Below, one piece after another: positions 42,884-52,758 of a DNA stretch of 64,000 nt. The notes under the pieces were generated by a model. It ran no database searches. It worked only from the letters and a program-made list of their open reading frames with translations, and was not told where the DNA came from. The stretch spans positions 806,001-870,000 of the forward strand of contig OZ241856.1 of NCBI GenBank assembly GCA_965202845.1. Direction: 5' to 3'. The translations under genes were made by a program, and so were the position numbers. Within the stretch, counting starts at the first letter, position 1. The number at the start of each line of letters is the position of its first letter. The DNA comes from CBDATA01 sp965202845 (GTDB taxonomy: Bacteria > Acidobacteriota > Vicinamibacteria > Marinacidobacterales > Marinacidobacteraceae).

Positions 42884-44103
42884 CGACGCTGGTGGTTCTC
42901 GGCCTCGCGCTTTGCGGGGCGCTGATCGTTCTTCTCGCCCTCTTCGAGATCGCCTTTTTCTCGTCGAGCGAGGTCGCAGTGCGGGTGCTCGCCGAACACA
43001 CCGACGAATCGGATTCGCTCCGGCAGAGCCTGGGCGATCCGCTGGTCGTTCTGGCGCCGTCCCGTCTGGGGCTGGTGCTGGCCTGCCTCGCCGCCTGGCT
43101 CCTGCTGACCCGCATCGCCGGGCCGGTCACAGCCGCCGCCGCTCCCGGCGTGCTGGGGATTTCCTATATCGCGCTTCGGGAGATCATCCCGGCCACCGTC
43201 CTGCTCCAGGACCCGGAGCGCGTCCTGGTGCGGGTGCTCCCCTGGTTTCGCCGCTGGGAGCGGCTCACCGACCCGTTCACCGGTCCGCTGCGACGCGGTC
43301 TGCGTCACTTCTTCCCGGCGCCGGTCGAGCCGGACGACGATGCCACCGACGAGGAAGTGGAGGCGTACCTGGCGGCCGGCGAGGACGAGGGCATCCTCGA
43401 GGAGGAGGAGACCGAGATGGTGCGCGGGGTGCTCGATCTGGACGACACCGTGGTGCGGGAGGTGATGACGCCCCGGGCGCGGGTGGTCTCCTTGTCCGAT
43501 CGCGCCACCGTGGGGGAAGCCCGCAAGCTGGTCGGGAAAAGCCGCCACCACCGGCTTCCGGTGTTCGACGACAAGGACCGCCCGCTGGGAACCGTCAACG
43601 TGGTGGACCTGCTGGCGCCCGATCCGGACGCGGCCGTCCGGTCGTTCGTGCAGAAGGCGCGGGTGGCGCCCGAGACCCAGCCGGTGGACGAACTGTTGCG
43701 GGACTTCCGGGAGGATCGTCGGACGTTCGCCATGGTGGTGGACGAGCACGGCTCCGTCTCCGGGATCGTCACCCTGCGGGACATCTCCGAGGAGATCGTC
43801 GGGGAGGTGCGCGAAGCGTCGGACGACGACGTGGTGGCGGAGAGCGGGGGGAGCTTCCTGGTGCGGGGCGCCGCCGAACTCGACGAAGTGAACCGGCGCA
43901 CCGGTCTGATCCTCCCGGATTCCCTGCGGGGGGCGCCACTGGACACCGTCGCCGGCTTCGTGGTGGCGGCGTTCGGACGCATCCCCCAGGCGGGCGAAGC
44001 CGCCGAGCACGAGGCCATCCGCATCGAGGTGGTGCGCGCCAGCGAGCGCAGCGTGGACCAGGTCCGGCTCACCCGCCGCCCCGATCCGTCCACGCCGCAG
44101 TGA
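42880..44103 (+). CDS. CorC/HlyC family transporter-associated protein (CNNM/DUF21-CBS)
   Basis: 407 residues from GTG 42880, overlapping ybeY by GTGA. The N-terminal part is membrane-embedded (TLVVLGLALCGALIVLLALF and LGLVLACLAAWLLLTRIAG), in the style of DUF21 domains but shortened. Then come two CBS domains (VVREVMTPRARVVSLSDRAT; VVDEHGSVSGIVTLRDISEE) and the CorC_HlyC C-terminal domain (about 310-390). The linker EDEGILEEEETEMVRGVLDL is typical. Relatives act in Mg2+ or Co2+ efflux and nucleotide sensing. An mgtE Mg2+ transporter gene lies 1 kb downstream. Confidence 0.88.
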   Translation: MTTLVVLGLALCGALIVLLALFEIAFFSSSEVAVRVLAEHTDESDSLRQSLGDPLVVLAPSRLGLVLACLAAWLLLTRIAGPVTAAAAPGVLGISYIALREIIPATVLLQDPERVLVRVLPWFRRWERLTDPFTGPLRRGLRHFFPAPVEPDDDATDEEVEAYLAAGEDEGILEEEETEMVRGVLDLDDTVVREVMTPRARVVSLSDRATVGEARKLVGKSRHHRLPVFDDKDRPLGTVNVVDLLAPDPDAAVRSFVQKARVAPETQPVDELLRDFREDRRTFAMVVDEHGSVSGIVTLRDISEEIVGEVREASDDDVVAESGGSFLVRGAAELDEVNRRTGLILPDSLRGAPLDTVAGFVVAAFGRIPQAGEAAEHEAIRIEVVRASERSVDQVRLTRRPDPSTPQ

Positions 44104-45002
44104 CGGAGGCCGATCCGCGCCACCGCGCCGGGTTCGTCGCGCTCCTGGGGCCGCCCAACGTCGGCAAGTCCACCCTGCTGAACCGGTTGGTCGGCGAGCC
44201 GCTGGCGATCGTCACTCCGAAGGCGCAGACCACCCGCAGGCGCATCCTGGGCATCGCCCGGCGTCCGGGCGTCGAGATGGCGCTTCAGGACACCCCCGGC
44301 ATCCACCAGCCGCGCACCCGGCTGGGCGAGGCGATGATGCGTTCGGCGGTCGAGACGCTGGGCGGCGCCGACGTCGCCCTGGGCCTGGTGGACGGAGCGG
44401 CGCCGGGGCATGCTGGGGGGGAGCGCGAGCTCGCCCGGCGCCTGCGCCGGTTCCCGGGGCCGCGGGTGGTGGGTGTCAACAAGATCGATGCGGCGACCCC
44501 TTCCCGGCTTCGGGATCGCGAGGAACGCTGGCGGGCTTTGGACCTGGGGACGGTGATCCCGTTTTCCGCCCGTACTGGCGAAAATGTCGAGACGCCCGGG
44601 GGGATCGTCTCCCTGCTCGAATCGCTCCTGCCGTTTTCCCCGCCCCTGTATGCGGAGGACCAGATCACCGATCTTCCGGAGGCGTTCTTCGCCGGTGAAA
44701 TCGTCCGCGAACGCATGCTGGCGAACCTGCGCCAGGAGGTGCCGCACGCGGCGGCGGTGCGGATCGACCGGTACGACGAGCGGGTCCAGCCGCTCCGCAT
44801 CGAGGCTTCGCTGCTCTGCGACCGCGATTCGCAGAAGGGGATCGTGATCGGACGGGGCGGCGCCATGCTCAAGCGGATCGGGAGCGAGGCGCGCGCCCGG
44901 ATCGAACGCCGGGTCGGACGCCGGGTCCACTTGCAGCTTCAGGTGAAGGTGCGGGTCGGCTGGCGCGACAACCCCGGCATCCTGCGCGATCTGGGCCTCT
45001 GA
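44100..45002 (+). CDS. era: GTPase Era
   Basis: 300 residues from GTG 44100, overlapping corC by GTGA. Era binds 16S rRNA near the anti-Shine-Dalgarno end and couples ribosome assembly to growth. G motifs: GPPNVGKSTLLN (G1), a TTRR switch-I region, DTPGIHQPR (G3), NKIDAA (G4) and SARTGENVE (G5). The C-terminal KH domain has GIVIGRGGAMLKRIGSEARA. It is the last member of the phoH-pgpH-ybeY-corC-era run; a new promoter-like motif follows. Confidence 0.96.
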   Translation: MTEADPRHRAGFVALLGPPNVGKSTLLNRLVGEPLAIVTPKAQTTRRRILGIARRPGVEMALQDTPGIHQPRTRLGEAMMRSAVETLGGADVALGLVDGAAPGHAGGERELARRLRRFPGPRVVGVNKIDAATPSRLRDREERWRALDLGTVIPFSARTGENVETPGGIVSLLESLLPFSPPLYAEDQITDLPEAFFAGEIVRERMLANLRQEVPHAAAVRIDRYDERVQPLRIEASLLCDRDSQKGIVIGRGGAMLKRIGSEARARIERRVGRRVHLQLQVKVRVGWRDNPGILRDLGL

Positions 45003-45020
45003 GGGGTCTCCGGGGCGGCG

Positions 45021-45029
45021 TGGTAGCAT
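45021..45029 (+). promoter_or_regulatory. Candidate extended -10 promoter for mgtE
   Basis: TGGTAGCAT fits TGnTAnnnT and lies 72 bases before ATG 45102. The 99-base gap is too short for a full M-box magnesium riboswitch. Confidence 0.4.
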
Positions 45030-45101
45030 CCCGCCTCCCGATGCGCCGCCCCGAGCGATCCGATCCGCCTCCGGAACCCGGATGGTTCCCTGGAACTCCC
45101 C

Positions 45102-46460
45102 ATGGCTCTCACCAAGACCCCGCTGCTCGCCGAGACGGTGCGGAAGCTGGTGAGCCGGGGCGCTGAAAAAAGCGCCCAGCGCATCCTCGCGAAGCTGCAT
45201 CCGGCCGATGTGGCGCAGGTTCTGAGCGACCTGCCCGAAGCGTTCCGGCTGAAGACGTTCCGCATCACCTTCGGCGGGGATCCCGGATTCGCCGCCCAGG
45301 CGGTCGGCGAGCCGGGCGCCGAACAGGCCGGACATCTGCTGGGGCAACTGGATCCGCTCGAGATCTCGCAGCTCTTCCAGGAGATGGACCCGGACGACGC
45401 GGCGTCCTTCCTGGGCGAACTGCCGGAGGACCTGCGCGACGAGGTCATCGCCGGGATGCGCGGCGAGCAGGCCTCGGACGTCGAGGACCTGCTGCAGTAC
45501 GCGGAGCAGACCGCCGGGCGCATCATGAACCCCAAGGTCTTCTCGCTCAACGAGAGCACGACGATCGGCGAGGCGATCCAGCGACTCCAGGACTCCCCGG
45601 ACGTCGAGATGGTCTTCTACATCTATGTGGTGGACGATCACGGCACCCTGGTGGGCGTGATGTCGCTGCGCCATCTTCTGCAGCGTCGCCCGGAGGCGCT
45701 GCTCTCGGAGAGCATGGTGACCGACGTGCTCCGGGTTCGCACCGACACGGACCAGGAGGAGGCGGCCCAGCTGGTGGCGAGCTACAACATCCTCGCCACC
45801 CCGGTGGTCAACCACCAGGGAAAGCTGGTGGGGGTGATCACGGTGGACGACGTGATCGACATCATCAAGGAGGAAGCCACCGAGGACATGTACCGGCTCG
45901 CCGGGCTCGGCGTCGCCGAGACGGTGTTCACCCCGCCGGCGCGTTCGGTCCGGATGCGGATCCCCTGGCTCGGCGTCAACGTCCTCACCGCGCTGCTCGC
46001 CGCCTCGGTGGTCAGCCTGTTCGAGGAGTCCATCGCGCGCTTCGCGGTGCTCGCGGTCTTCATGCCGCTCGCTCCGCTGCTCGGGGGGAACGCCGGCAAC
46101 CAGACGCTCACCGTGATGGTGCGGGGCATCGCGCTCGGCGAGCTGAACTGGAAGAACAGCCGGCGGGCGCTTCTCAAGGAGCTCGCGGTGGGGACGGTGA
46201 ACGGCGTCCTGGTCGGCGGGGGCGTGGCGCTTTTGGCGTTCGCCTGGAAGGGGGACTGGCGGATCGGGGCGGCGCTCGGCCTCGCGCTCTTCGGGACGAT
46301 GCTGGTGGCGGCCGTCGTCGGCACCCTGATGCCGCTCACCCTGCGCTGGCTCAAGGTGGACCCGGCGCTCGCCTCCTCGGTGTTCGTCACCACCGCGACC
46401 GATGTGGCCGGATTCGTCCTGTTCCTGGGGATCGGCAGCGCCGCGCTCCAGCTCGTCTGA
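45102..46460 (+). CDS. mgtE: Magnesium transporter MgtE
   Basis: 452 residues, the standard MgtE layout. An N-terminal helical MgtE_N domain (HPADVAQVLSDLP, LFQEMDPDDAASFLGELP) is followed by two CBS domains (GRIMNPKVFSLNESTTIGEA; VTDVLRVRTDTDQEEAAQLV, then GKLVGVITVDDVIDIIKEEA), a plug helix, and five membrane helices. The pore motif PLAPLLGGNAGNQTLTVMVR carries the conserved residues of the ion path. MgtE is a dimeric Mg2+ channel gated by cytoplasmic Mg2+ bound between the N and CBS domains. recO follows after 9 bases. Confidence 0.95.
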   Translation: MALTKTPLLAETVRKLVSRGAEKSAQRILAKLHPADVAQVLSDLPEAFRLKTFRITFGGDPGFAAQAVGEPGAEQAGHLLGQLDPLEISQLFQEMDPDDAASFLGELPEDLRDEVIAGMRGEQASDVEDLLQYAEQTAGRIMNPKVFSLNESTTIGEAIQRLQDSPDVEMVFYIYVVDDHGTLVGVMSLRHLLQRRPEALLSESMVTDVLRVRTDTDQEEAAQLVASYNILATPVVNHQGKLVGVITVDDVIDIIKEEATEDMYRLAGLGVAETVFTPPARSVRMRIPWLGVNVLTALLAASVVSLFEESIARFAVLAVFMPLAPLLGGNAGNQTLTVMVRGIALGELNWKNSRRALLKELAVGTVNGVLVGGGVALLAFAWKGDWRIGAALGLALFGTMLVAAVVGTLMPLTLRWLKVDPALASSVFVTTATDVAGFVLFLGIGSAALQLV

Positions 46461-46469
46461 CCGGATTCC

Positions 46470-47224
46470 ATGCCCCTCAAGGAGTCCCGTTGCTTCGTGC
46501 TCCGGACCTGGCCGGTCGCCGAGGCCGACCGGGTGGCGGTCCTGTTCAGCGGCGAGGAGGGCAAGGTGCGGGGGTGGGCGCGCGGCGCGCGGCGGCCGCG
46601 GTCGAAGCTCGGAGGCGCCCTGGATGCCGGAAACGAGGTGGTGGCCGGCTGGTTCGAGCGGGAGGGCCGGGAGCTGGTCCAGGTGGACCGGGCCGAGCTG
46701 GTCGCTTCGGCGCTGCCGCTGGCGCGGGACCCGGTGCGAGGCGCGACCCTTGCGTTCTTCGCCGACCTGGTGGACCTGGTCGCGGTCGAGCGGGAGGCGA
46801 ATCCGCGGCTCTACCGGCTGCTGGCCGTCTGCCGCGACGCCCTGCTCGGCGAGACGCCTCCGGTGGTGACCGCCGCCTACTTCGAGGCGTGGGCGCTCCG
46901 CCTGGCCGGGTTCTATCCCCGGCCTTCGGCGTGCGCCTGCGGCGCCGACTTCACCGGAACCGGGGCGCATTTCCTCGCCGCCGGTCCCGCCTGGCGCTGT
47001 TCGGCGTGCCTTCCCGTCGGACGCCGGGCGAACGCGAACGTCCCGGGGACCGCGCTCGCGTTGCTGGCCGAGATCTGGCGCCTTCCTCCGGACCGGGTGG
47101 CGCGCCGGCCGGTCGACGCGCTCGACCTGTTCCGCTTCCACGGGGTGCTGACCGGTTCGGTCGCCGAACGCCGGGCGCCGCCCCGGGACGCCCTGGGCGC
47201 CCTGTTTGTGAACGCCGGTTCCGC

Positions 47225-47228
<4 letters not shown>
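46470..47228 (+). CDS. recO: DNA repair protein RecO
   Basis: 252 residues. RecO loads RecA with RecR on SSB-coated DNA. An N-terminal OB-fold (SRCFVLRTWPVAEADRVAVL, GKVRGWARGARRPRSKLGGA) is followed by a helical domain and a four-cysteine zinc site (CACG in residues about 151-154, CSAC about 174-177). ATG 46470 lacks a ribosome site. The stop overlaps the glyQ start by ATGA. The linkage era...recO is common in bacteria. Confidence 0.92.
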
Positions 47229-48061
<833 letters not shown>

Positions 48062-50188
48062 ATGTCGCATCCGGAACTGCTGATCGAGATCGGTTGCGAG
48101 GAGATTCCCGCCGAATGGCTGGAGTCGCTCACCGGGCAATTCCGGTCGGCGCTGGCCGAGGAGCTGGCCCGTCTCCGGCTCGCCGTTTCGCCGGTCGCGG
48201 GCTTGAGCACGCCGCGGCGGCTGGTCGCGGTGACGCGGGCCGCCGAAAAGCAGGAGGACCGGCTGGAAACGGTGTCCGGGCCGCCGGCGCGGATCGCCAG
48301 GGACGACCAGGGGTGGACGCCCGCCGCCTTCGGGTTCGCAAGGAAGCAGGGAGTCCTCCCCGAGGACATGGACCGCCTGCTCCGGATTCGCAAGGATTCC
48401 AGGGGGGAGCGGGTGGCGCTGGAGCGACGGGTACCCGGCGCCTTCGCCCTCGAGCTTCTGCCCGGCGCGCTCGCCGCCGCGCTCCGGCGGCTTCGCTTCC
48501 CGAAGGCGATGCGCTGGGACGCGACCCTGGACGGGACGCCCTTTCCGTTCGGGCGCCCGATCCGCTGGATCGTCGCGCTGTTCGACGGAAAGGTGATTCC
48601 CTTCCGGATCGAAGTCGCGGGCCAGGCCCCGGTGGTGGCGGGACATCGCAGCCGGGGACATCGGTTCCGGTCGGCGGCGGGCGCTCCGGGCGCCGAATTC
48701 GAGGTGAGTTCGTTCGAGGAGCTCAAGGACGGGCTCCGGGAGCGGTTCGTGCTCCTGGACCCCGCCGAGCGGCTCCAGCAGCTGGAGCGCGCCATCGAGC
48801 GGGCCGAAGCGGAGCGGGGCGCGCGCCGGGTGGAGGCGATTCCGCTTTCCCGGCTCGCCGGGCTGGTGGAGTGGCCGGGGGTGGTGACCGGCGCGTACCC
48901 GGATGCGTTTCTCGCGCTCCCCGGGGCAATCCGGCGCACGGTGCTGGTGGAGCACCAGAAGTACCTGCCGCTCGCCGACGTCGCCGCCTTCCTCGCGGTC
49001 ACCGGCGCGCCCGACGATCCGGAGGGGCGGATTCGGCGGGGGAGCGAGCGGGTGACGCTCGCCCGGTTGCGCGACGCTCAGTTCTTCTGGGAGGAGGACC
49101 GGAAGACGCCGCTTGCGGCGCGGGCCGACAAGCTGGACCAGGTGGTCTTCCATCGCCGGCTGGGGAGCTTCCGCGAGAAATCGGAGCGGCTCGCGGCGCT
49201 CGCCGGCGTCCTCGCCGCATCCACGCCCGCCGACCCGGAGGCGACGGCCCAGGCGGCCCGGCTCGCCAAATGCGACCTCACGACCCTGCTGGTGGGCGAA
49301 TTCGCCTCGCTCCAGGGGGTGGTGGGCGGCCTGCTGCTCCGGGAGGAGGGCGCGCCGGACGCGGTGTGGAGGGCGGTCCGCGATCACTACCTTCCGGGAG
49401 GACTCGAAGGGCGGCTTCCCGAAACCGCAGTCGGCGCGGTGGTGTCGCTGGCGGACAACGCCGACGTCCTGGCGGGCCTCACGCTCGCCGGCGAAACCGC
49501 TTCCGGCGCCGGAGATCCCTTCGGCCTGCGCCGGGCGGCGTTTTCGCTGATCCGGATCCTTGCGGAGGCCCCCCGCGCCTACGGCGGGACGTGGCCGGCG
49601 CCCGACCGGGTCCTGGACGCGGCGTTCGACCTCTATCCCGAAACGGAGGCGGAGGCGCGCGCCTCCCTCGCATCCTTCTTCGGGGAGCGGCTGCGCCACG
49701 CGCTGGAACGCGAGTTTCCGGCGGATGCGGTCCGCGCGGTGCTGGGACCGGCGGGGGCGCGGCTTCCGGTGGACGATCTCCGCCGTCGCGTCGCCGCCCT
49801 GGTCCGGGTGCGCCAGACGCCCGACTTCCAGCTGCTGGCGGCCGCCGCCAACCGGGTGCGGCGCATCCTGCCGGAAGCGATGCGGGGCGGCAAGCCCGTC
49901 CCTCCCCCGGATTCGGCGCTTCTGGTCGAGCCGGCGGAGCGGGATCTCGCCGCCTGCCTGGAGGCGGCCGGCGCGACGGTGCGTCGGAGGTGCGACGCCG
50001 GAGACTACGCGGGGGGACTGCGGGAGCTGGCCACGATCGGCGGCCCGGTGGACCGTTTCTTCGACGACGTTCTGGTCATGGCCGAGGACGCGGCGGTGCG
50101 CCGGAACCGGCTGCGCCTGCTCGCCGGACTCGACGCCCTCTTTGCGATGGTGGGCGATCTGGGCGCGCTGGAGACGGGGAGCGCGTGA
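48062..50188 (+). CDS. glyS: Glycine--tRNA ligase beta subunit
   Basis: 708 residues. The beta subunit binds tRNA-Gly. The N-terminal motif ELLIEIGCEEIPAEWLE, LSTPRRLVAVT, FPKAMRWDATLDGTPFPFGR, HQKYLPLAD and FFWEEDRKTPLAARADKLDQ are family marks; an HD-like domain follows (KCDLTTLLVGEFASLQGVVG), and a C-terminal anticodon-binding region like ArgRS. ATG 48062 abuts the glyQ stop. mutL starts one base after its stop. Confidence 0.96.
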   Translation: MSHPELLIEIGCEEIPAEWLESLTGQFRSALAEELARLRLAVSPVAGLSTPRRLVAVTRAAEKQEDRLETVSGPPARIARDDQGWTPAAFGFARKQGVLPEDMDRLLRIRKDSRGERVALERRVPGAFALELLPGALAAALRRLRFPKAMRWDATLDGTPFPFGRPIRWIVALFDGKVIPFRIEVAGQAPVVAGHRSRGHRFRSAAGAPGAEFEVSSFEELKDGLRERFVLLDPAERLQQLERAIERAEAERGARRVEAIPLSRLAGLVEWPGVVTGAYPDAFLALPGAIRRTVLVEHQKYLPLADVAAFLAVTGAPDDPEGRIRRGSERVTLARLRDAQFFWEEDRKTPLAARADKLDQVVFHRRLGSFREKSERLAALAGVLAASTPADPEATAQAARLAKCDLTTLLVGEFASLQGVVGGLLLREEGAPDAVWRAVRDHYLPGGLEGRLPETAVGAVVSLADNADVLAGLTLAGETASGAGDPFGLRRAAFSLIRILAEAPRAYGGTWPAPDRVLDAAFDLYPETEAEARASLASFFGERLRHALEREFPADAVRAVLGPAGARLPVDDLRRRVAALVRVRQTPDFQLLAAAANRVRRILPEAMRGGKPVPPPDSALLVEPAERDLAACLEAAGATVRRRCDAGDYAGGLRELATIGGPVDRFFDDVLVMAEDAAVRRNRLRLLAGLDALFAMVGDLGALETGSA

Positions 50189-50189
50189 G

Positions 50190-51920
50190 ATGGGACGGGT
50201 GCAGCGGCTGTCCCGCCAGGTCGCCGACCAGATCGCCGCCGGCGAGGTGGTGGAGCGGCCGGCGGCGGTGGTGCGGGAGCTGGTCGAGAACTCCATCGAC
50301 GCCGGCGCCGGCTGGATCGAGGCGCGCTTCCTGGGCGCCGGCAAGGCGGAGATCCGGGTGCGCGACGACGGAATCGGCATGAGTCCGGAGGACGCGCGCG
50401 CCGCGCTGGAGCGTCACGCGACCAGCAAGATCCGCGCGCTCGACGACCTGGACGGGATCGCTTCGCTGGGGTTTCGCGGCGAGGCGCTGCCCGCCATCGC
50501 CTCGGTCTCCCGGTTCCGGATGCGCACCCGGGAGCGGGACACCGCAACCGGGCATCAGTGCGTGGTGGAGGGCGGTTCGGCGCCGGTCGAATCCGCGGTC
50601 GGGATGGCGCCCGGCACCGAAGTCGAGGTGCGCGACCTGTTCTTCAACACGCCGGCCCGATTCAAGTTTCTGAAGGCGGACCGGACCGAATCCGGACGCC
50701 TGGTCGCCGCGATGGAGAATCTGGCGCTCGCCTGGCCCGAAGTGGGCTTCCGCCTTTCCGAGGGAGAGCGCAAGGTGCTGGACGTGGAGCCGGTCGGGGA
50801 CCTGGCGGCCCGGATCGGCCAGGTGGAGCCGCGCTGGGCGAAGGACGCGATCGCGGTGGACGCCGAAGCCGGAGCGTTCCGGGTGCGCGCCTTCCTCACC
50901 CCGCCGGCGGCGCTGCGGGGCGGCGTCGCCCGGCTCCGCATCTTCGTGAACGGCAGGGTGGTCCAGGACCGGGGCCTCCACCGTGCGGTGCTCGACGCCT
51001 ACCGGCGAATCTCCAGCCGTCCGGGCACGCCCAAGGCGCTCGTCTTCTTCGATCTGCCGCCCGAAGCGGTGGACGTCAACGTGCATCCGGCGAAGGCCGA
51101 AGTGCGGTTTCGGGATTCCGGCGCCGCGTTCCGGGCGGTGTTCCAGGCGGTTCAGACGGCGCTCGAAGGGTCCCCGAAACGGGTCACGCTGGCCCCGCCC
51201 GAACATCCTCGGTGGGGCGGGCGAACCTTCCGGGAGGGGCAGCTGGCCGGGGAGACGGTGACCGGACTGGACGGAAGAAGCGCGTCCCGGATGCTCTACG
51301 GCGATGTCCCTTCCGAACCCCTGGACACCCCGGCGTTTCTCGATTTCGGCAGCCAGCCGCCGCGCTTTCTGGGGCAGTTCCACCGCAGCTTCCTGATCGC
51401 CGAAGAGGAAGGCGAGCTGCTCCTGATCGACCAGCACGCCGCCGAGGAGCGCGTCCTGTTCAACCTGCTGATGGAGGGCAGGGACGCCGGCGGGGTCGCG
51501 CCGCTGCTGCAGCCGGTTCCCCTCGAGCTTTCGGTTTCCGAACGGGTGTTGCTCGAGCGGGAGCGCGACCGTCTGGAGGCGGCCGGCTTCCGGATCGAGG
51601 ATTTCGGCGACGGCTGGATTCTGCGCGCGGTTCCGGAGGCGCTCGGCCTCTCCCGGGGGCTGGAGGTCCTGCTCCGCTCGCTCGCCGGGGAGGAGCGGGA
51701 GTGCGCGGCGGTCGCCACCCACGACGCCACCGCCCGCCTGATGGCCCGGGTGGCGTGCCATGCGGCGGTCACCGCCCATGTGGAACTGGACGCCGATCGC
51801 TGCCGCGACCTGCTCGCAAGGCTCTGGCGGACGCAGAATCCGGGAACCTGTCCGCACGGCCGTCCCACCGTGCTCCGGCTGGCGCTGTCCCTGATCGAGC
51901 GGCGCTTCCACCGTCGGTGA
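50190..51920 (+). CDS. mutL: DNA mismatch repair protein MutL
   Basis: 576 residues from ATG 50190. The GHKL ATPase domain has VVERPAAVVRELVENSIDAG, DDGIGM, ATSKIRALDDLDGIASLGFR and GTEVEVRDLFFNTPARFKFL; a transducer domain follows (NGRVVQDRGLHRAV, VDVNVHPAKAEVRF). The C-terminal region contains DQHAAEERVLFN, ACHAA and CPHGRP, the three motifs of MutL with endonuclease activity, but the last acidic residue of DQHA-x2-E-x4-E reads Asn. Nicking activity is therefore likely but not certain. mutS is not in the window. Confidence 0.95.
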   Translation: MGRVQRLSRQVADQIAAGEVVERPAAVVRELVENSIDAGAGWIEARFLGAGKAEIRVRDDGIGMSPEDARAALERHATSKIRALDDLDGIASLGFRGEALPAIASVSRFRMRTRERDTATGHQCVVEGGSAPVESAVGMAPGTEVEVRDLFFNTPARFKFLKADRTESGRLVAAMENLALAWPEVGFRLSEGERKVLDVEPVGDLAARIGQVEPRWAKDAIAVDAEAGAFRVRAFLTPPAALRGGVARLRIFVNGRVVQDRGLHRAVLDAYRRISSRPGTPKALVFFDLPPEAVDVNVHPAKAEVRFRDSGAAFRAVFQAVQTALEGSPKRVTLAPPEHPRWGGRTFREGQLAGETVTGLDGRSASRMLYGDVPSEPLDTPAFLDFGSQPPRFLGQFHRSFLIAEEEGELLLIDQHAAEERVLFNLLMEGRDAGGVAPLLQPVPLELSVSERVLLERERDRLEAAGFRIEDFGDGWILRAVPEALGLSRGLEVLLRSLAGEERECAAVATHDATARLMARVACHAAVTAHVELDADRCRDLLARLWRTQNPGTCPHGRPTVLRLALSLIERRFHRR

Positions 51921-51955
51921 CGGCGCGCAAAGATTCCCGTCGATCCGCCCCCCCC

Positions 51956-52186
51956 ATGCGAACCAGCAGCAACCCGTCCCCGGACCTCGCTTTTCGGCTG
52001 GGGTGGCTTCGCTACTACGCCGGGCGCGCGCTCCAGCTGCTGGGCATGCTGGTGGTGACCGGCGCGATGGCCCTGTTCTTCGGCTCCACCGGAATGCGCC
52101 CGATGCTCGCCGCCACCGGCGTCGGCGGCGCGATCTTCATCCTGGGCTGGCTGCTCGCGAAGCGGAAGCCGGAGGGGGCGCGCTGA
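51956..52186 (+). CDS. Small membrane protein, unknown function
   Basis: 76 residues from ATG 51956. Two hydrophobic segments are seen: ALQLLGMLVVTGAMALFFG and MLAATGVGGAIFILGWLLA, separated by a short polar turn, with a basic end (KRKPEGAR). An alternative GTG start at 51917 overlaps the mutL stop by GTGA and would add 13 residues; given how common such overlaps are here, it is quite possible. Probably translated with mutL. I do not recognise a family. Confidence 0.6.
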   Translation: MRTSSNPSPDLAFRLGWLRYYAGRALQLLGMLVVTGAMALFFGSTGMRPMLAATGVGGAIFILGWLLAKRKPEGAR

Positions 52187-52198
52187 CGCCTTGGCCGA

Positions 52199-52636
52199 TC
52201 AGCCGCCGGGGCCGTCGGCGGTGAAGAAACTGATCACCGACTCCAGCTCCTCCTTGCCCTGGTCCAGCTTGTACTTCAGCACCCTCCGGACGCTGGCGAT
52301 CGCCACCGGGCGGCCGTCCTCGACGATGGGCAGGTGACGGAAATCGTGGCTTACCATGAACTCCAGCGCCTCTTCGAGGGTGGCGCCCTTCGGCATGACC
52401 GCCGGCTGCCGGGTCATGACCTCCTCCACCCGGAGGATTTCGGGATCCCGGTGTTTCGCCACCACCCGGGTCATCACGTCGCGTTCGGTGAAGATGCCGA
52501 CGATGGCGCCGTCGTCCCCCACGACCACCGCCGCGCCGACCCCGTGGCGGATGATCGCCTGGACCGCTTCGCAGACGGTGTCGGAGGGAGACACGGACGT
52601 CGGCGGCCGGTCGCTGATCTTGAGCAGTGGATCCAT
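52199..52636 (-). CDS. CBS-domain pair protein
   Basis: 145 residues made of two CBS domains and little else: ISDRPPTSVSPSDTVCEAVQ with DDGAIVGIFTERDVMTRVV, then VEEVMTRQPAVMPKGATLEE with EDGRPVAIASVRRVLKYKLD. Such free-standing CBS pairs usually bind adenosine nucleotides and regulate other proteins; the ligand and partner cannot be read here. The start ATG 52636 has GGGAGAG upstream. It converges on the small membrane protein gene and is divergent from bshA. Confidence 0.85.
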   Translation of the reverse strand: MDPLLKISDRPPTSVSPSDTVCEAVQAIIRHGVGAAVVVGDDGAIVGIFTERDVMTRVVAKHRDPEILRVEEVMTRQPAVMPKGATLEEALEFMVSHDFRHLPIVEDGRPVAIASVRRVLKYKLDQGKEELESVISFFTADGPGG

Positions 52637-52758
52637 CTGATATCTCTCCCTCGCGATGACGGCGAACGGGCGGTTGCGACCGGCTGGTTCGCCGCAAACC
52701 GGACGGCCGGATGGGAAGTGTAAATCCTTCGCCCCCGGACGGCGCCAGCGCCGGGGCG

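Noticed and set aside
45003..45101. M-box magnesium riboswitch upstream of mgtE
   Set aside because: The gap is 99 bases, too short for a full M-box, and no characteristic conserved loops were seen.
43305..47141. 1278-codon antisense open frame over corC, era, mgtE and recO
   Set aside because: It spans several certain genes on the other strand and shows no recognisable motif.
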